Shown piece by piece: positions 45,013 to 54,472 of a DNA stretch of 64,000 nt. This DNA comes from JADKAV01 sp037045455 (GTDB lineage: Bacteria; Actinomycetota; Actinomycetes; S36-B12; UBA10799), in contig JBAOIN010000012.1 in NCBI GenBank assembly GCA_037045455.1, forward strand, positions 124,001-188,000, read 5' to 3'. The stretch's first letter is position 1. The number at the start of each line of letters is the position of its first letter. The notes under the pieces are model-generated. The model was not told where the DNA came from. It did no database searches and was given only the letters and a program-made list of their open reading frames with translations. The translations under genes and the position numbers were made by a program.

Positions 45013-45470
45013 TAGGGAAGCACCACGACGTAGCGGTTGGGCTCCTCGCCGGAGGACTCGCTCACCAAGCCAGCCGCCGCCACCGCATCGTGGACGACCT
45101 TGCGCTCGAACGGCGTCATCGGGGGCAGCGCCACCGACTCGCCGGTGCTACGCACCTGTTCCACGGCACGTTCCCCGGCTGCGGTCAGTTCCTGGCGCAG
45201 AGCGGCGCGATAGCCGCCGACGTCCAGCATCATGCGCGAGCGGTGCCCGGTCTCGCGCATGACGGCCAGCCGGGTCAACTCCTGCAGAGCATCCAACACC
45301 TCGCCGTTGTCGCCCACGAGATCGTCGAGGTCCTCCCCCACGATGGCCACCATCGCCCGGTCGTTCTCGACGTCCATCTCGATATCGCCATCGAGATCCA
45401 CGATGTCCAGCAAGCCCTCGAGGTAGTCCGCAGCGATGTCGCCCTCGTTCTCCAGTGGGTTCTCAGTCAT
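45012..45470 (-). CDS. jag: Jag/KhpB-like RNA-binding protein
   Basis: 152 aa with a KH-like domain (DYLEGLLDIVDLDGDIEM, LVGDNGEVLDALQELTRLA) and a C-terminal R3H domain (LPPMTPFERKVVHDAVAAAGLVSES). Known in actinobacteria next to yidC; binds RNA and affects cell shape. The typical N-terminal Jag domain is absent. Confidence 0.92.
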   Translation of the reverse strand: MTENPLENEGDIAADYLEGLLDIVDLDGDIEMDVENDRAMVAIVGEDLDDLVGDNGEVLDALQELTRLAVMRETGHRSRMMLDVGGYRAALRQELTAAGERAVEQVRSTGESVALPPMTPFERKVVHDAVAAAGLVSESSGEEPNRYVVVLP

Positions 45471-45479
45471 GCAACGCTC

Positions 45480-46394
45480 CTATCCCTTGCGCTTCTTGCG
45501 CGACTGCTTCTTAGGCTGGTTGCGCACAGGCTTGGCTTCCTCGGCCACCTCGATCGCTGCGGTGTTGGCGGCGGCGACGGTGCCGGCTTTCTTCGCGGCC
45601 TTGGCCGCGTCCCGTCGTGCCTTCGCTTCGAAGGCAGGGGTACCCGGTTGCGGGTTGTTCCGGATCACCCAGAACTGCTGGCCCATGGACCAGAGGTTCG
45701 TGGTGAGCCAGTAAATGAGCACACCCAGCGGGAAGTTGATACCGCCGATCGCGAACATGATCGGGAAGATGTACAGCAGCAGCTTCTGCTGGCGCACGAT
45801 CGGGTTGTCGGCCGCCGTGTTCTTGACGATCAACTGCCGCTGGGTGATGAACGTCGTCAGCGACATCAGAATGATCATCGCCAGCGTCACCACATGGGTG
45901 GCAGTGGGGTTGGGCGTCTCCGAGGCGTTCATGAACGTGCCGTAGATCGGCACCCCGAAGATGGTCGCTTCCCGGCCCTGCGCCACGAGTTCCGGGGTGA
46001 GCACGCCCACCGCCACACCGCGCGACATTCCCTGCAGCACCCGGAAGAGCGCGAAGAAGATCGGCGCCTGCACGATGATCGGCAAACAGGAGGACAGCGG
46101 GTTGGTCCCGGTCTCCCGATAGAGCTTCATCATCTCTTCGGACTGCTTCTGGCGGTCCCCGGCGTACTTCTTCTGGATCTCCTTCATCTGCGGCTGCAGG
46201 ATCTGGAGATTGCGCTGGGCCTTGATCTGCTTGACGAACAGCGGGATCAACAGCACCCGGATGACGATGACCAGGCCGACGATGGACAGTCCCCAGGTGA
46301 TCCCGGAGGCATCGCCGAACATCGGGGACAGCAGGGCGTGGAACGTGACGAGGATCCAGGAGACCGCAGTCTCCAGCCACGTTATGATGAACAT
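45480..46394 (-). CDS. yidC: Membrane protein insertase YidC
   Basis: 304 aa, five membrane helices after a short N-terminus; the core ITWGLSIVGLVIVIRVLLIP carries the conserved arginine of the hydrophilic groove (IRVLL). Cytoplasmic loop MKEIQKKYAGDRQKQSEEMM; C-terminal basic tail rich in Lys. Inserts membrane proteins with or without Sec. The yidD stop overlaps its start by 13 bp. Confidence 0.95.
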   Translation of the reverse strand: MFIITWLETAVSWILVTFHALLSPMFGDASGITWGLSIVGLVIVIRVLLIPLFVKQIKAQRNLQILQPQMKEIQKKYAGDRQKQSEEMMKLYRETGTNPLSSCLPIIVQAPIFFALFRVLQGMSRGVAVGVLTPELVAQGREATIFGVPIYGTFMNASETPNPTATHVVTLAMIILMSLTTFITQRQLIVKNTAADNPIVRQQKLLLYIFPIMFAIGGINFPLGVLIYWLTTNLWSMGQQFWVIRNNPQPGTPAFEAKARRDAAKAAKKAGTVAAANTAAIEVAEEAKPVRNQPKKQSRKKRKG

Positions 46395-46687
46395 GATACC
46401 CCCCTGGGGTTTCCGTCGAGGTCAACGTCCGCGCGCCACTTCCCCGCGGGTGGTGGCGGATTGATACCGCCAAGTTGCCACGGATGGCATCGAGCCAAGC
46501 GTGCCACAGCGAGAATGGTTCCCTTGATCAGCCCGTGGGTTTGCAGGGCCTGCACGGCGTAGGCCGAGCAGGTGGGATGGAATTTGCAGGTCGGTCCGGT
46601 CAGCGGCGAGATGAAACGCTGGTAGATCCGAACCAAGCCAATCGCCAGTAGCGAGGGCAGACGAACGATCGTGTGCAGGACGTTCAC
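46382..46687 (-). CDS. yidD: YidD membrane protein insertion efficiency factor
   Basis: 101 aa with the family core RIYQRFISPLTGPTCKFHPTCSAYAVQAL (three conserved cysteines in TCKFHPTCS and RCHPW). An amphipathic peripheral membrane protein. GTG at 46687 overlaps the rnpA stop by 4 bp. Confidence 0.95.
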   Translation of the reverse strand: MNVLHTIVRLPSLLAIGLVRIYQRFISPLTGPTCKFHPTCSAYAVQALQTHGLIKGTILAVARLARCHPWQLGGINPPPPAGKWRADVDLDGNPRGVSCSS

Positions 46688-46998
46688 AGTCGGGCCACCG
46701 CCTGCTGCAGATCGGTGAGAAGTCGGGGGTAGTCCTCGACACCAGGCAGCGCCCGGATCACCAGATTTCCCGTCGGCAACTGCTCCCAGAGTTCGGCCAG
46801 GGCGTGCCGCACCTGCCGTTGCCGGCGGTGGCGCACGACGGCCGAACCGCTCCCGCGGGCGACCACCACCGCAGCACGCGGAGAGTCCCCGTCGTCAAGA
46901 TGGTGCAGCACCAGGGCCCCGCTGCGGACCCGCCTGCCTCGGCGGATGGTCAGGCGGACCTGGGATCGGGGGTGCACACGGCGCTCGCGCGGCAACAC
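46684..46998 (-). CDS. rnpA: Ribonuclease P protein component
   Basis: 104 aa, basic. VVVARGSGSAVVRHRRQRQVRHAL matches the RNR-like motif region (normally RNRxKRxxRE, here RHRRQRQVRHA). Binds RNase P RNA for tRNA 5' processing. GTG start lies 1 bp after the rpmH stop. Shorter and more divergent at the N-terminus than usual. Confidence 0.9.
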   Translation of the reverse strand: MLPRERRVHPRSQVRLTIRRGRRVRSGALVLHHLDDGDSPRAAVVVARGSGSAVVRHRRQRQVRHALAELWEQLPTGNLVIRALPGVEDYPRLLTDLQQAVARL

Positions 46999-46999
46999 A

Positions 47000-47134
47000 T
47001 CACACCGTGAGGCGAGCGCGGCCCTTGCTGCGACGGTTGGCGAGGATCGACCGGCCGGCGCGGGTGCGCATGCGCAAGCGGAACCCGTGTTTCTTGTGCC
47101 GGCGCCGGTTGTTCGGCTGGTACGTGCGTTTCAT
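47000..47134 (-). CDS. rpmH: 50S ribosomal protein L34
   Basis: 44 aa, full length: MKRTYQPNNRRRHKKHGFR and AGRSILANRRSKGRA. First gene of the rpmH-rnpA-yidD-yidC-jag-rsmG-parA-parB series and divergent from dnaA. Confidence 0.97.
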   Translation of the reverse strand: MKRTYQPNNRRRHKKHGFRLRMRTRAGRSILANRRSKGRARLTV

Positions 47135-47461
47135 GACAAGTCCTTCCCGAAATGCGGGGCGTACGAATAGCCCCCATCGACAACCGCCGTTCGTGACGGT
47201 CGGTTCACGACAAGGGCCACCGCGACAAGCATACGTCACCGGGCCGCGACCCCGACACGGCCCGGGGGCCTATACATCGAGACGACACGCCGCCCCGGGA
47301 AGACACGCCGACCCCGCCAAAAAAATCACCGACGAGTTGTGGACAATCGGTTGTAACCCCGACGTTGATTCGATTAGCGTCATCGCACGACGTACTCCCC
47401 TTCCCCGCCGGGAGACGCCGGACAGCCTTTCCACAAGTGTTATCCACACTGTGGAGAACTT
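47135..47461. promoter_or_regulatory. rpmH-dnaA intergenic region with DnaA boxes
   Basis: 327 bp shared by the divergent rpmH and dnaA promoters. Contains TGTGGACAA at 47338-47346 (exact TTGTCCACA on the minus strand) and TTATCCACA at 47440-47448, 14 bp before the dnaA start, with a weaker TTTCCACAA at about 47429. Fits DnaA autoregulation. Confidence 0.8.
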
Positions 47462-48856
47462 GTGTCCGACTTACAGGAGCCACACTTGGACGTAATGATC
47501 GACCTCGGCGAGTTGTGGTCCCGAGCCAAGCAGTCCGTGCCGGAAACCCAGCGGGCGTGGGTCGATCTCACCGAACCGGTGGCGCTGACCCAAGAGGCCC
47601 TGGTTCTGGTCACCGGCAACGACTTCACCAAGGACATGCTCGAGACGAAACTGCGTCCGCATGTCCAACAGGCACTGGCTGATCAACTCGGTCACAGCGT
47701 CACCATCGAAGTTCTGGTCGACCAGTCCCGCGCCCCGCAGATCCCCGACGAGGTCACCGACACGCTGGCCGACTCGACCTACAGCGAGCCGTCGCCGCTG
47801 ACCCCGGTGGTGCGCGCCGAGTACGAGCAGACTCCGCTGAATCCGCGCTATACGTTCGACACGTTCGTCTACGGGGCCAGCAACCGGTTCGCCCACGCCG
47901 CGGCGATGGCCGTCGCCGAACAGCCGGCCCGCGCGTACAACCCACTGTTCATCTACGGGGACTCCGGCCTGGGCAAGACCCACCTACTGCATGCCATCGG
48001 CCACCACACCCGCCGGATCTTCGCCGGCACCCGCGTGCACTACGTGAGCTCGGAGGAGTTCACCAACGACTTCATCAACTCCATCCGCGACCACGGCCGA
48101 GCCGACCTGCACCGCCGCTACCGCGATGTCGACGTGCTGCTGGTCGACGACATCCAGTTCCTGTCCGGCAAGGTGCAGACCCAGGAGGAGTTCTTCCACA
48201 CCTTCAACACGCTGCACAACGCCAACAAGCAGATCGTGATCACCTCCGACCTGCCGCCCAAGCAGTTGCAGGACTTCGAGGACCGGATGCGCTCCCGGTT
48301 CGAGTGGGGACTGATCACCGACATCCAGCCGCCCGACCTCGAGACCCGGATCGCGATCCTGCGTAAGAAAACCATGCAGGAGAACCGCGAGATCACTCCC
48401 GAGGTGCTGGAGTTCATCGCCACCAAGATCACCTCGAACATCCGCGAGCTCGAAGGCGCACTGATCCGGATCTCGGCGTTCGCCAGCCTGAACTCCTCAC
48501 CCATCAGCGTCGACCTGGCCGAGATTGTGCTCAAGGACCTCATCCCGCACGAGTCCGCACAGGACGTCACCGCCGATCAGATCAAGACCAGAGCGGCCGC
48601 CTATTTCGGGGTCACAGTCGACGATCTGGAGGGCCCGTCCCGCTCGAAGACTCTGGTCGGTGCCCGGCAGATCGCAATGTACCTGTGTCGGGAACTCACC
48701 GACCTGTCGCTGCCGGCGATAGGTGCCCAGTTCGGCAACCGGGATCACACCACGGTCATGCACGCCGACCGCAAGATCCGCAGTCAGATCGGGGAGAGCC
48801 GCCGGCTCTACGAACAAGTGGCCGACCTCACCAACAAGATCAAGACTTCCGCTTAG
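47462..48856 (+). CDS. dnaA: Chromosomal replication initiator DnaA
   Basis: 464 aa: domain I (LGELWSRAKQSVPETQRAW), short linker, AAA+ domain with Walker A YGDSGLGKTHLLHAIG and Walker B VDVLLVDDIQFL, sensor region RMRSRFEWGLITDI, and domain IV with the box-binding signature NRDHTTVMHADRKI. Unwinds oriC. GTG start at 47462. Domain II is shorter than in Streptomyces. Confidence 0.98.
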   Translation: MSDLQEPHLDVMIDLGELWSRAKQSVPETQRAWVDLTEPVALTQEALVLVTGNDFTKDMLETKLRPHVQQALADQLGHSVTIEVLVDQSRAPQIPDEVTDTLADSTYSEPSPLTPVVRAEYEQTPLNPRYTFDTFVYGASNRFAHAAAMAVAEQPARAYNPLFIYGDSGLGKTHLLHAIGHHTRRIFAGTRVHYVSSEEFTNDFINSIRDHGRADLHRRYRDVDVLLVDDIQFLSGKVQTQEEFFHTFNTLHNANKQIVITSDLPPKQLQDFEDRMRSRFEWGLITDIQPPDLETRIAILRKKTMQENREITPEVLEFIATKITSNIRELEGALIRISAFASLNSSPISVDLAEIVLKDLIPHESAQDVTADQIKTRAAAYFGVTVDDLEGPSRSKTLVGARQIAMYLCRELTDLSLPAIGAQFGNRDHTTVMHADRKIRSQIGESRRLYEQVADLTNKIKTSA

Positions 48857-49486
48857 TAGTCAGTTGATCACTTAGAGTCATTTAGGTGTGTCTTCGGTCA
48901 CACTGCGTATCCCCACACGGTGGACAGTCTGTGGATAACTGCGGTACGTAAGCGCCCTCTGGCCAGCTGCGTCGCAGTCCGTGAGCACACCGGGCACCAA
49001 ACCGCGTCCTAGTTCTCACGGATGTCCGCAGTGCTCTCCCATCAGGGGTTGGGACCGCTCTTAGCAGCCTCCCGTCGGCTTTCAACAGCACCGAAGAACC
49101 GACCCATTTCCGCGCGGAACGGTCCGATTAGGCTGTGTACCACCTGTGGAACCTGGTCACAATTCCGGCCTTGCGACAGCCCGTCTCGTGGACGAATCCT
49201 TGTCATTTCGTGGACACCGCGTGGACATCGTCCCGCCACCCACAGACGTCCACACCGCCGGCCCACACACCCACACCCACGTGTGCGATGTAATTACCTG
49301 CGGATGACCAGGGGATTCGGCTCGCTGTCCACAGAATCCACACCCCCTACGACGTCTACGTCATCTCTAACTAATGAATGACAAGACCCTCGAACCAGCA
49401 GCGCCCCGATGTGGACAGTTCGGAACTCCGCGATTCGCGTACGCCATCGCCGCAGGACATGACACGATGCGGTGCAAGGAGGAAAC
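48857..49486 (+). other. Replication origin oriC
   Basis: 630 bp between dnaA and dnaN with DnaA boxes: TGTGGATAA (48930-48938, perfect), CTGTCCACA (49325-49333), TGTGGACAG (49410-49418), and weaker TGTGGAACC and CGTGGACA motifs at 49150-49230. AT-richer patches occur near 48857-48895 and 49360-49385. A decayed family I repeat lies inside (48976-49049). Assigned from position and boxes. Confidence 0.88.
48976..49049 (+). repeat. Family I element, decayed copy inside oriC
   Basis: AGTCCGTGAGCACACCGGGC at the left and TCTCACGGATGTCC then GCAGTGCTCTCCC at the right preserve the element's order and spacing with several substitutions. Confidence 0.6.
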
Positions 49487-50611
49487 GTGAAGTTTCGCAT
49501 CGAGAGAGATGTCCTCGCGGATGTCGTCACCTGGGTGTCGCGCACGCTGCCATCCCGCGTGCCGTTTCCCGCGCTGGCCGGCGTGCTGGTCGATGCCGGG
49601 GATGACGGGGTCGCGTTCACAACCACGACGCAGGACACCTGGTCGCACAACACCGCCGACGCTGTGGTGGGGGAGCCTGGCACCGCGCTGATCAGCGGCC
49701 GGCTGCTGGTGGAGATCGCGCGTTCACTGCCCAACCAGCCGGTGAGTTTCGCGTTGCAGAGTTCCGGCCGCGTCGAGGTCACATGTGGCGCTGCCGCCTT
49801 CCTGTTGCCCACGCTTCCCCGTGACGAGTACCCGCCGCTGCCGGTACTCCCGGACGCGGTCGGCACGATCGACGCCGGGCAGTTCGCCGCCGCCGTCGGG
49901 CAGGTGGCGGTGGCTGCGGCCTCGCCGGACGACCGAAACCATGCCTACGCCGGCATTCGCATGGAGATCGAACCCGACGGCAATCTGACGCTGGCCGCCA
50001 CCGACCGCTATCGACTCGCGGTGCGGGATCTGCCCTGGCAACCAGCGGGCACCGATCAGGGAATCGCTGTGACCATCCCCGGCCGCGAACTCGTCGAAGC
50101 CGCGAAAGCGTTCGCCGACGCCGGGCAAGTGAGCATCCACCTTGGTGAGTCGGACACGTCGTTGTCCCTGACCGCCGACACTCGGCAGAGCGGGCTGCGG
50201 CTCATGGACGCCACGAGCTTCCCGAAGTTCCGCTCCCTGCTGCCAACCCAGTTCGTCAGCCAGCCCGAGATCGACGTCGCCTCGCTGCGGGAAGCGCTCA
50301 AGCGGGTGAGCTTGGTGCTGCACCAGGACTCTGCGGTCCGCCTGGCTTTCGGATCCGACGAGGTGGTGCTGCGGGCAGGTAGTGGCGATGAGCCGACGGC
50401 GACGGAGACTCTGCCGTGCACGGTCCACGGTGAGAGCCTGGACGTGGCGTTCAACCCGCGCTTCCTGGCCGACGGGCTGGCGGGCCTCACGCACTCCTCG
50501 GTGAGACTGAGTCTGCAGTCGCCGGACAAGGCCGCCGTGCTGACTGGGGTCGATCCCGACGCGGCGGAGTCCTTCCGCTACCTGTTGATGCCCGTGCGCC
50601 TGCAGCGGTGA
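49487..50611 (+). CDS. dnaN: DNA polymerase III beta subunit (sliding clamp)
   Basis: 374 aa with three repeated clamp domains (KFRIERDVLADVVTWVSRTL; NHAYAGIRMEIEPDGNLTLA; HGESLDVAFNPRFLADGL). GTG start at 49487 behind AAGGAGGAA. The C-terminus YLLMPVRLQR is canonical for the clamp end. Overlaps recF by 4 bp. Confidence 0.97.
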   Translation: MKFRIERDVLADVVTWVSRTLPSRVPFPALAGVLVDAGDDGVAFTTTTQDTWSHNTADAVVGEPGTALISGRLLVEIARSLPNQPVSFALQSSGRVEVTCGAAAFLLPTLPRDEYPPLPVLPDAVGTIDAGQFAAAVGQVAVAAASPDDRNHAYAGIRMEIEPDGNLTLAATDRYRLAVRDLPWQPAGTDQGIAVTIPGRELVEAAKAFADAGQVSIHLGESDTSLSLTADTRQSGLRLMDATSFPKFRSLLPTQFVSQPEIDVASLREALKRVSLVLHQDSAVRLAFGSDEVVLRAGSGDEPTATETLPCTVHGESLDVAFNPRFLADGLAGLTHSSVRLSLQSPDKAAVLTGVDPDAAESFRYLLMPVRLQR

Positions 50612-51736
50612 GGGTCGATCACCTCGGGCTCACGGATTACCGCAACTACACCGAACTCGAGGTGGACCTCGAGCCCGGGGTGAACGTGCTGATCGGTCCC
50701 AACGGGCAGGGCAAGACGAACCTCGTGGAAGCGATCGCGTACCTCGCAACGTTCGGTAGCCACCGGGTCGCATCGGATGCAGCGCTGGTCCGAGCCGGAG
50801 CCGATCGGGGTGTGATCCGCAGCCGCGTGACGCAGGGCGAGCGGACAATCGGCCTCGATGTGCAGATCAACCCCGGCCGTGCCAATCGCATCCAGGTGAA
50901 CCGCAGCCCGGTGAAGCGCACGCGGGACGCGCTGGGGATCGTGCGCGCAGTCATGTTCGCGCCCGAGGACCTGGCACTGGTCAAGGGGGAGCCGGCCGGG
51001 CGGCGACGCTTCCTCGACGAGATCCTCATCCAACTGGCACCGCGTTACGCGGCCGTTCTCTCGGACTACGAGCGGGCTTTGCGGCAGCGCAATTCGTTGC
51101 TGCGCACGGCAGCCAAGTCTGGTCCGGCCCAACGGGAATCGCTGCACAGCACCTTGCAGGTGTGGGACGACCGGCTGGTCGGTTTCGGTGCGGAACTGGC
51201 TGCTGGCAGGGCCGCGCTGGTGGATCGTCTTCTCGAACCAGTGGCGCAGGCCTATGCCACGGTCGCACCAGCGCGCAATGCCGTGGAGATGGCCTACGTG
51301 CCGGCCCGCCTGTCGGGGGCTCCCACGTCGGTCGTCCGACTTCGAAGCGGCGCTGCGGGAGTCCTTGCAGGAAGTCCGCAGCGAGGAGATGGCGCGGGGT
51401 GTCACTGTGGTCGGTCCGCATCGTGACGAACTGGAGTTGCGTCTCAACGAGTTGCCTGCCCGCGGGTATGCCTCGCACGGCGAGAGCTGGTCCCTGGCGC
51501 TGGCCCTGCGGCTGGGCAGCTTCGAACTGCTCAAGGATCAGTCCGCCGGCGACCCCGTACTCATCCTCGACGACGTCTTCGCCGAACTCGATCAGCAGCG
51601 CCGGGAACGTCTTGCCGAGGTCGCTGGAGCCAGCGGTGGACAACTACTGGTGACCGCTGCCGTGTCCGCTGACGTCCCGGCCGGACTGTCCGGGGTTAGA
51701 TTCTCTGTAGACAGTGGTGCGATCAGACAGGAGTAG
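50608..51736 (+). CDS. recF: DNA replication/repair protein RecF (one frame break)
   Basis: About 375 aa after repair. Walker A LIGPNGQGKTNLVEAIAYL, then VMFAPEDLALVKGEPAGRRRFLD; the second half carries VVGPHRDELELRLN and the ABC signature/Walker B ILDDVFAELDQQRRE. An extra G in ACGTCGGTCGTCC (near 51335) breaks the frame; deletion restores PTS|SSDFEAALRES. RecF loads RecA at gaps. GTG start at 50608. Confidence 0.92.
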
Positions 51737-51738
51737 AC

Positions 51739-52230
51739 GTGACGGACGAGGGCATCAGCGACCTGGCCAGCCGGGTCCTCGCTCGCGCTCGACAGGTCGC
51801 CCGTAGTGCCACTAGCGCGCCCCCCGCGCCGCGCCGGGAACCCACGTACTCCTCGGCCGCTCCCGACGACCGGGACCCGGCCAGCGTCGCCGATGCGATC
51901 GTCGCCCTGGTTGCCGATCGGGGCTGGCAGGCGGCAGCGTCCATCGGCCGGATATGGGGGGAGTGGGCGTCATTGGTTGGCCCGACGCTTGCCGAGCATG
52001 TCAAACCGGAGGCCTTCGACCGGACTACTGGGCGGCTGACGCTGCGGGCGGACAGCACGGCTTGGGCTACGCAGGTCCGGATGCTATCCACGCAGTTACG
52101 CAAGCGCCTGCAGGGGGAGATCCCCGGTGAGTTGCTGCAGGACATCACGGTGCTAGGCCCGGACGTGGGTCCGGCGCCGCGCGGGCCGTTGCGCGTCAAG
52201 GGCCGCGGGCCGCGGGACACCTACGGCTGA
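51739..52230 (+). CDS. dciA: DciA-family (DUF721) helicase loader-associated protein
   Basis: 163 aa. The DUF721 core is IGRIWGEWASLVGPTLAEHVKPEAF followed by RLTLRADSTAWATQVRML. DciA is the ancestral bacterial DnaB loader, consistent with no DnaC in actinobacteria (knowledge). Immediately follows recF, before gyrB. The first 45 residues are disordered. Confidence 0.9.
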   Translation: MTDEGISDLASRVLARARQVARSATSAPPAPRREPTYSSAAPDDRDPASVADAIVALVADRGWQAAASIGRIWGEWASLVGPTLAEHVKPEAFDRTTGRLTLRADSTAWATQVRMLSTQLRKRLQGEIPGELLQDITVLGPDVGPAPRGPLRVKGRGPRDTYG

Positions 52231-52279
52231 GAAGGCAGGCGGCGGCCACCCTCCGGGAAAGTCGCGAAGTTGTCCCGGC

Positions 52280-52331
52280 TGTCGCGTTGTCGTCACGACA
52301 CGCCGGGATTGGCGACAACAACGCGACAAAA
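52280..52331. repeat. Family III palindromic element, copy 2
   Basis: TGTCGCGTTGTCGTC (52280-52294), GACACGCCGGGATTGG centre, and ACAACAACGCGACAAAA on the right. It lies in the 288-bp dciA-gyrB gap; the rest of the gap holds a possible -10 (TAGAAT, 52442-52447) for gyrB. Confidence 0.75.
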
Positions 52332-52518
52332 CCACTTGCGGTGGCGGAAGCACGTACGTGGGGGGATGCCTGTCCTGGGGTAAAACCGCTCAGAAATGCC
52401 CAGAAAGCCCGGCAATGACCAGGGCACCCCACAGCAACCGCTAGAATGGTCAAGTAAGCGGGTAGTTTCCGGCGATTCCACGGCCCTATCCGATGTGAAC
52501 ATCCGAAAGGGGCTGTGC

Positions 52519-54462
52519 GTGTCCTACGACGCCAGCGATATCCAGGTTCTCGAGGGTCTCGAGGCGGTGCGCAAGCGCCCGGGCATGTACATCGGGTCCA
52601 CCGGCGAGCGCGGATTGCACCACCTGGTCTACGAGGTCGTCGACAACGCGGTCGACGAAGCCCTGGCCGGGTTCTGCGACACGATCGACGTGGTCCTGCG
52701 CGCCGACGGCTCGGTGAGCTGCACCGACAACGGCCGCGGAATTCCCGTGGACATGCACCCGGTCGAGAAGAAGCCCGCTGTGGAGGTCGTGCTGACTGTC
52801 CTGCACGCTGGCGGCAAGTTCGGCGGCGGCGGCTACTCGGTCTCCGGCGGTCTGCACGGAGTGGGCGTCTCGGTCGTGAACGCCCTGTCGAGCGGGGTCG
52901 AGGTGACGATCAAGCGCGACGGCTATGTGTGGCGGCAGGCGTACCAGCGCGGCATACCGACCGCACCCTTGGAGAAGGGTGAGCCGACCGACGAAACCGG
53001 GACCACCGTGGTCTTCTGGGCCGACCCCGAGATCTTCGAGACCACGGTCTACGACTTCGAGACGCTGTCCCGGCGTTTCCAGGAGATGGCCTTCCTCAAC
53101 CGCGGCCTGACGATCCGGCTCGCCGACGAGCGCCCGCGCGACGAAGACGACGAGGAGCCGACGGAGATCACCTACTGCTACGCCGGCGGTATCGGTGACT
53201 TCGTGCGGCACCTCAACGCCAAGAAGGGCCCGAGCCACCCGTCGGTAATCGAGTTCGAGGCCGAGGACTTGGACAAGGGCATCAGCGCCGAGGTCGCGAT
53301 GCAGTGGAACACCGGCTTCAGCGAGTCCATCTACACGTTCGCCAACACCATCAACACCACCGAGGGCGGCACCCATGAAGAGGGCTATCGGGCGGCGCTG
53401 ACGTCGCTGATGAACAAGTACGCCCGCGAGTGGGGGATCCTCAAGGACAAGGACGCCAACCTCACCGGCGACGACATCCGCGAGGGTTTGACGGCCATCA
53501 TCAGCGTGAAGCTGCGGGAGCCGCAGTTCGAAGGGCAGACGAAGACCAAGCTTGGCAACACCGAGGCCAAGACGTTCGTGCAGCGGCTGGTGAACGACCA
53601 GCTGGGGGAGTGGTTCGAGAAGAACCCGGCCGAGGGTAAGGAGATCGCCCGCAAGGCGGTCGCGGCGTCAGTGGCACGGGTGGCCGCGCGCAAGGCCCGC
53701 GACCTCGCGCGTAACCGCAAGGGTCTGCTCGGCGGCGGCGGTCTGCCCGGCAAGTTGATCGACTGCTCCTCCACCAGCCCGGAGGAGTGCGAGCTGTTCA
53801 TCGTCGAAGGTGACTCGGCGGGTGGTTCGGCGCGCAGCGGCCGCAACCCCGCGACGCAGGCGATCCTGCCTATCCGGGGCAAGATTCTCAACGTCGAGAA
53901 AGCCCGCCTGGACCGGGTGCTGGCCAACACCGAGGTGCAGGCGATGATCTCGGCGCTGGGAACCGGGGTCCAGGACGAGTTCGACCTGAACAAGTTGCGC
54001 TACCACAAGCTGGTGCTGATGGCCGACGCCGACGTGGACGGCCAGCACATCCGCACCCTGCTGCTCACGTTGCTGTTCCGGTTCATGCGGCCACTGATCA
54101 TCGAGGGCCACGTGTACCTCGCGCAGCCACCGCTGTACTTGCTGAAGTGGAGCGGTAAGGAGGCGCACGAGTACGCCTATAGCGACCGCGAGCGGGACGC
54201 CCTGATCGAGGCGGGCCACGAGGCGGGCAAGAAGTCGCCGAAGGAAGGTTTCATCCAGCGGTTCAAGGGCCTCGGCGAGATGAACGCCAACGAACTGTGG
54301 GAGACCACGATGGACCCCGAGCGCCGCATCCTGCTGCAGGTCACGCTGGAGGACGCCGCACAGGCTGATGACGTGTTCAGCATGCTCATGGGCGAAGACG
54401 TGGAGAGCCGCCGCAAGTTCATCCAGCGCAACGCCAAAGACGTGCGCTTCCTCGACATCTAG
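52519..54462 (+). CDS. gyrB: DNA gyrase subunit B
   Basis: 647 aa: GHKL ATPase (VLEGLEAVRKRPGMYIGST, VDNAVDEALAG), transducer, and TOPRIM domain (FIVEGDSAGGSARSGRNP, LMADADVDGQHIRTLL), ending NAKDVRFLDI. GTG at 52519 is used because the conserved protein starts there and AAAGGGG precedes it; an in-frame upstream ATG would add an unconserved 41-residue leader. Confidence 0.97.
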   Translation: MSYDASDIQVLEGLEAVRKRPGMYIGSTGERGLHHLVYEVVDNAVDEALAGFCDTIDVVLRADGSVSCTDNGRGIPVDMHPVEKKPAVEVVLTVLHAGGKFGGGGYSVSGGLHGVGVSVVNALSSGVEVTIKRDGYVWRQAYQRGIPTAPLEKGEPTDETGTTVVFWADPEIFETTVYDFETLSRRFQEMAFLNRGLTIRLADERPRDEDDEEPTEITYCYAGGIGDFVRHLNAKKGPSHPSVIEFEAEDLDKGISAEVAMQWNTGFSESIYTFANTINTTEGGTHEEGYRAALTSLMNKYAREWGILKDKDANLTGDDIREGLTAIISVKLREPQFEGQTKTKLGNTEAKTFVQRLVNDQLGEWFEKNPAEGKEIARKAVAASVARVAARKARDLARNRKGLLGGGGLPGKLIDCSSTSPEECELFIVEGDSAGGSARSGRNPATQAILPIRGKILNVEKARLDRVLANTEVQAMISALGTGVQDEFDLNKLRYHKLVLMADADVDGQHIRTLLLTLLFRFMRPLIIEGHVYLAQPPLYLLKWSGKEAHEYAYSDRERDALIEAGHEAGKKSPKEGFIQRFKGLGEMNANELWETTMDPERRILLQVTLEDAAQADDVFSMLMGEDVESRRKFIQRNAKDVRFLDI

Positions 54463-54472
54463 GGACTGACCA

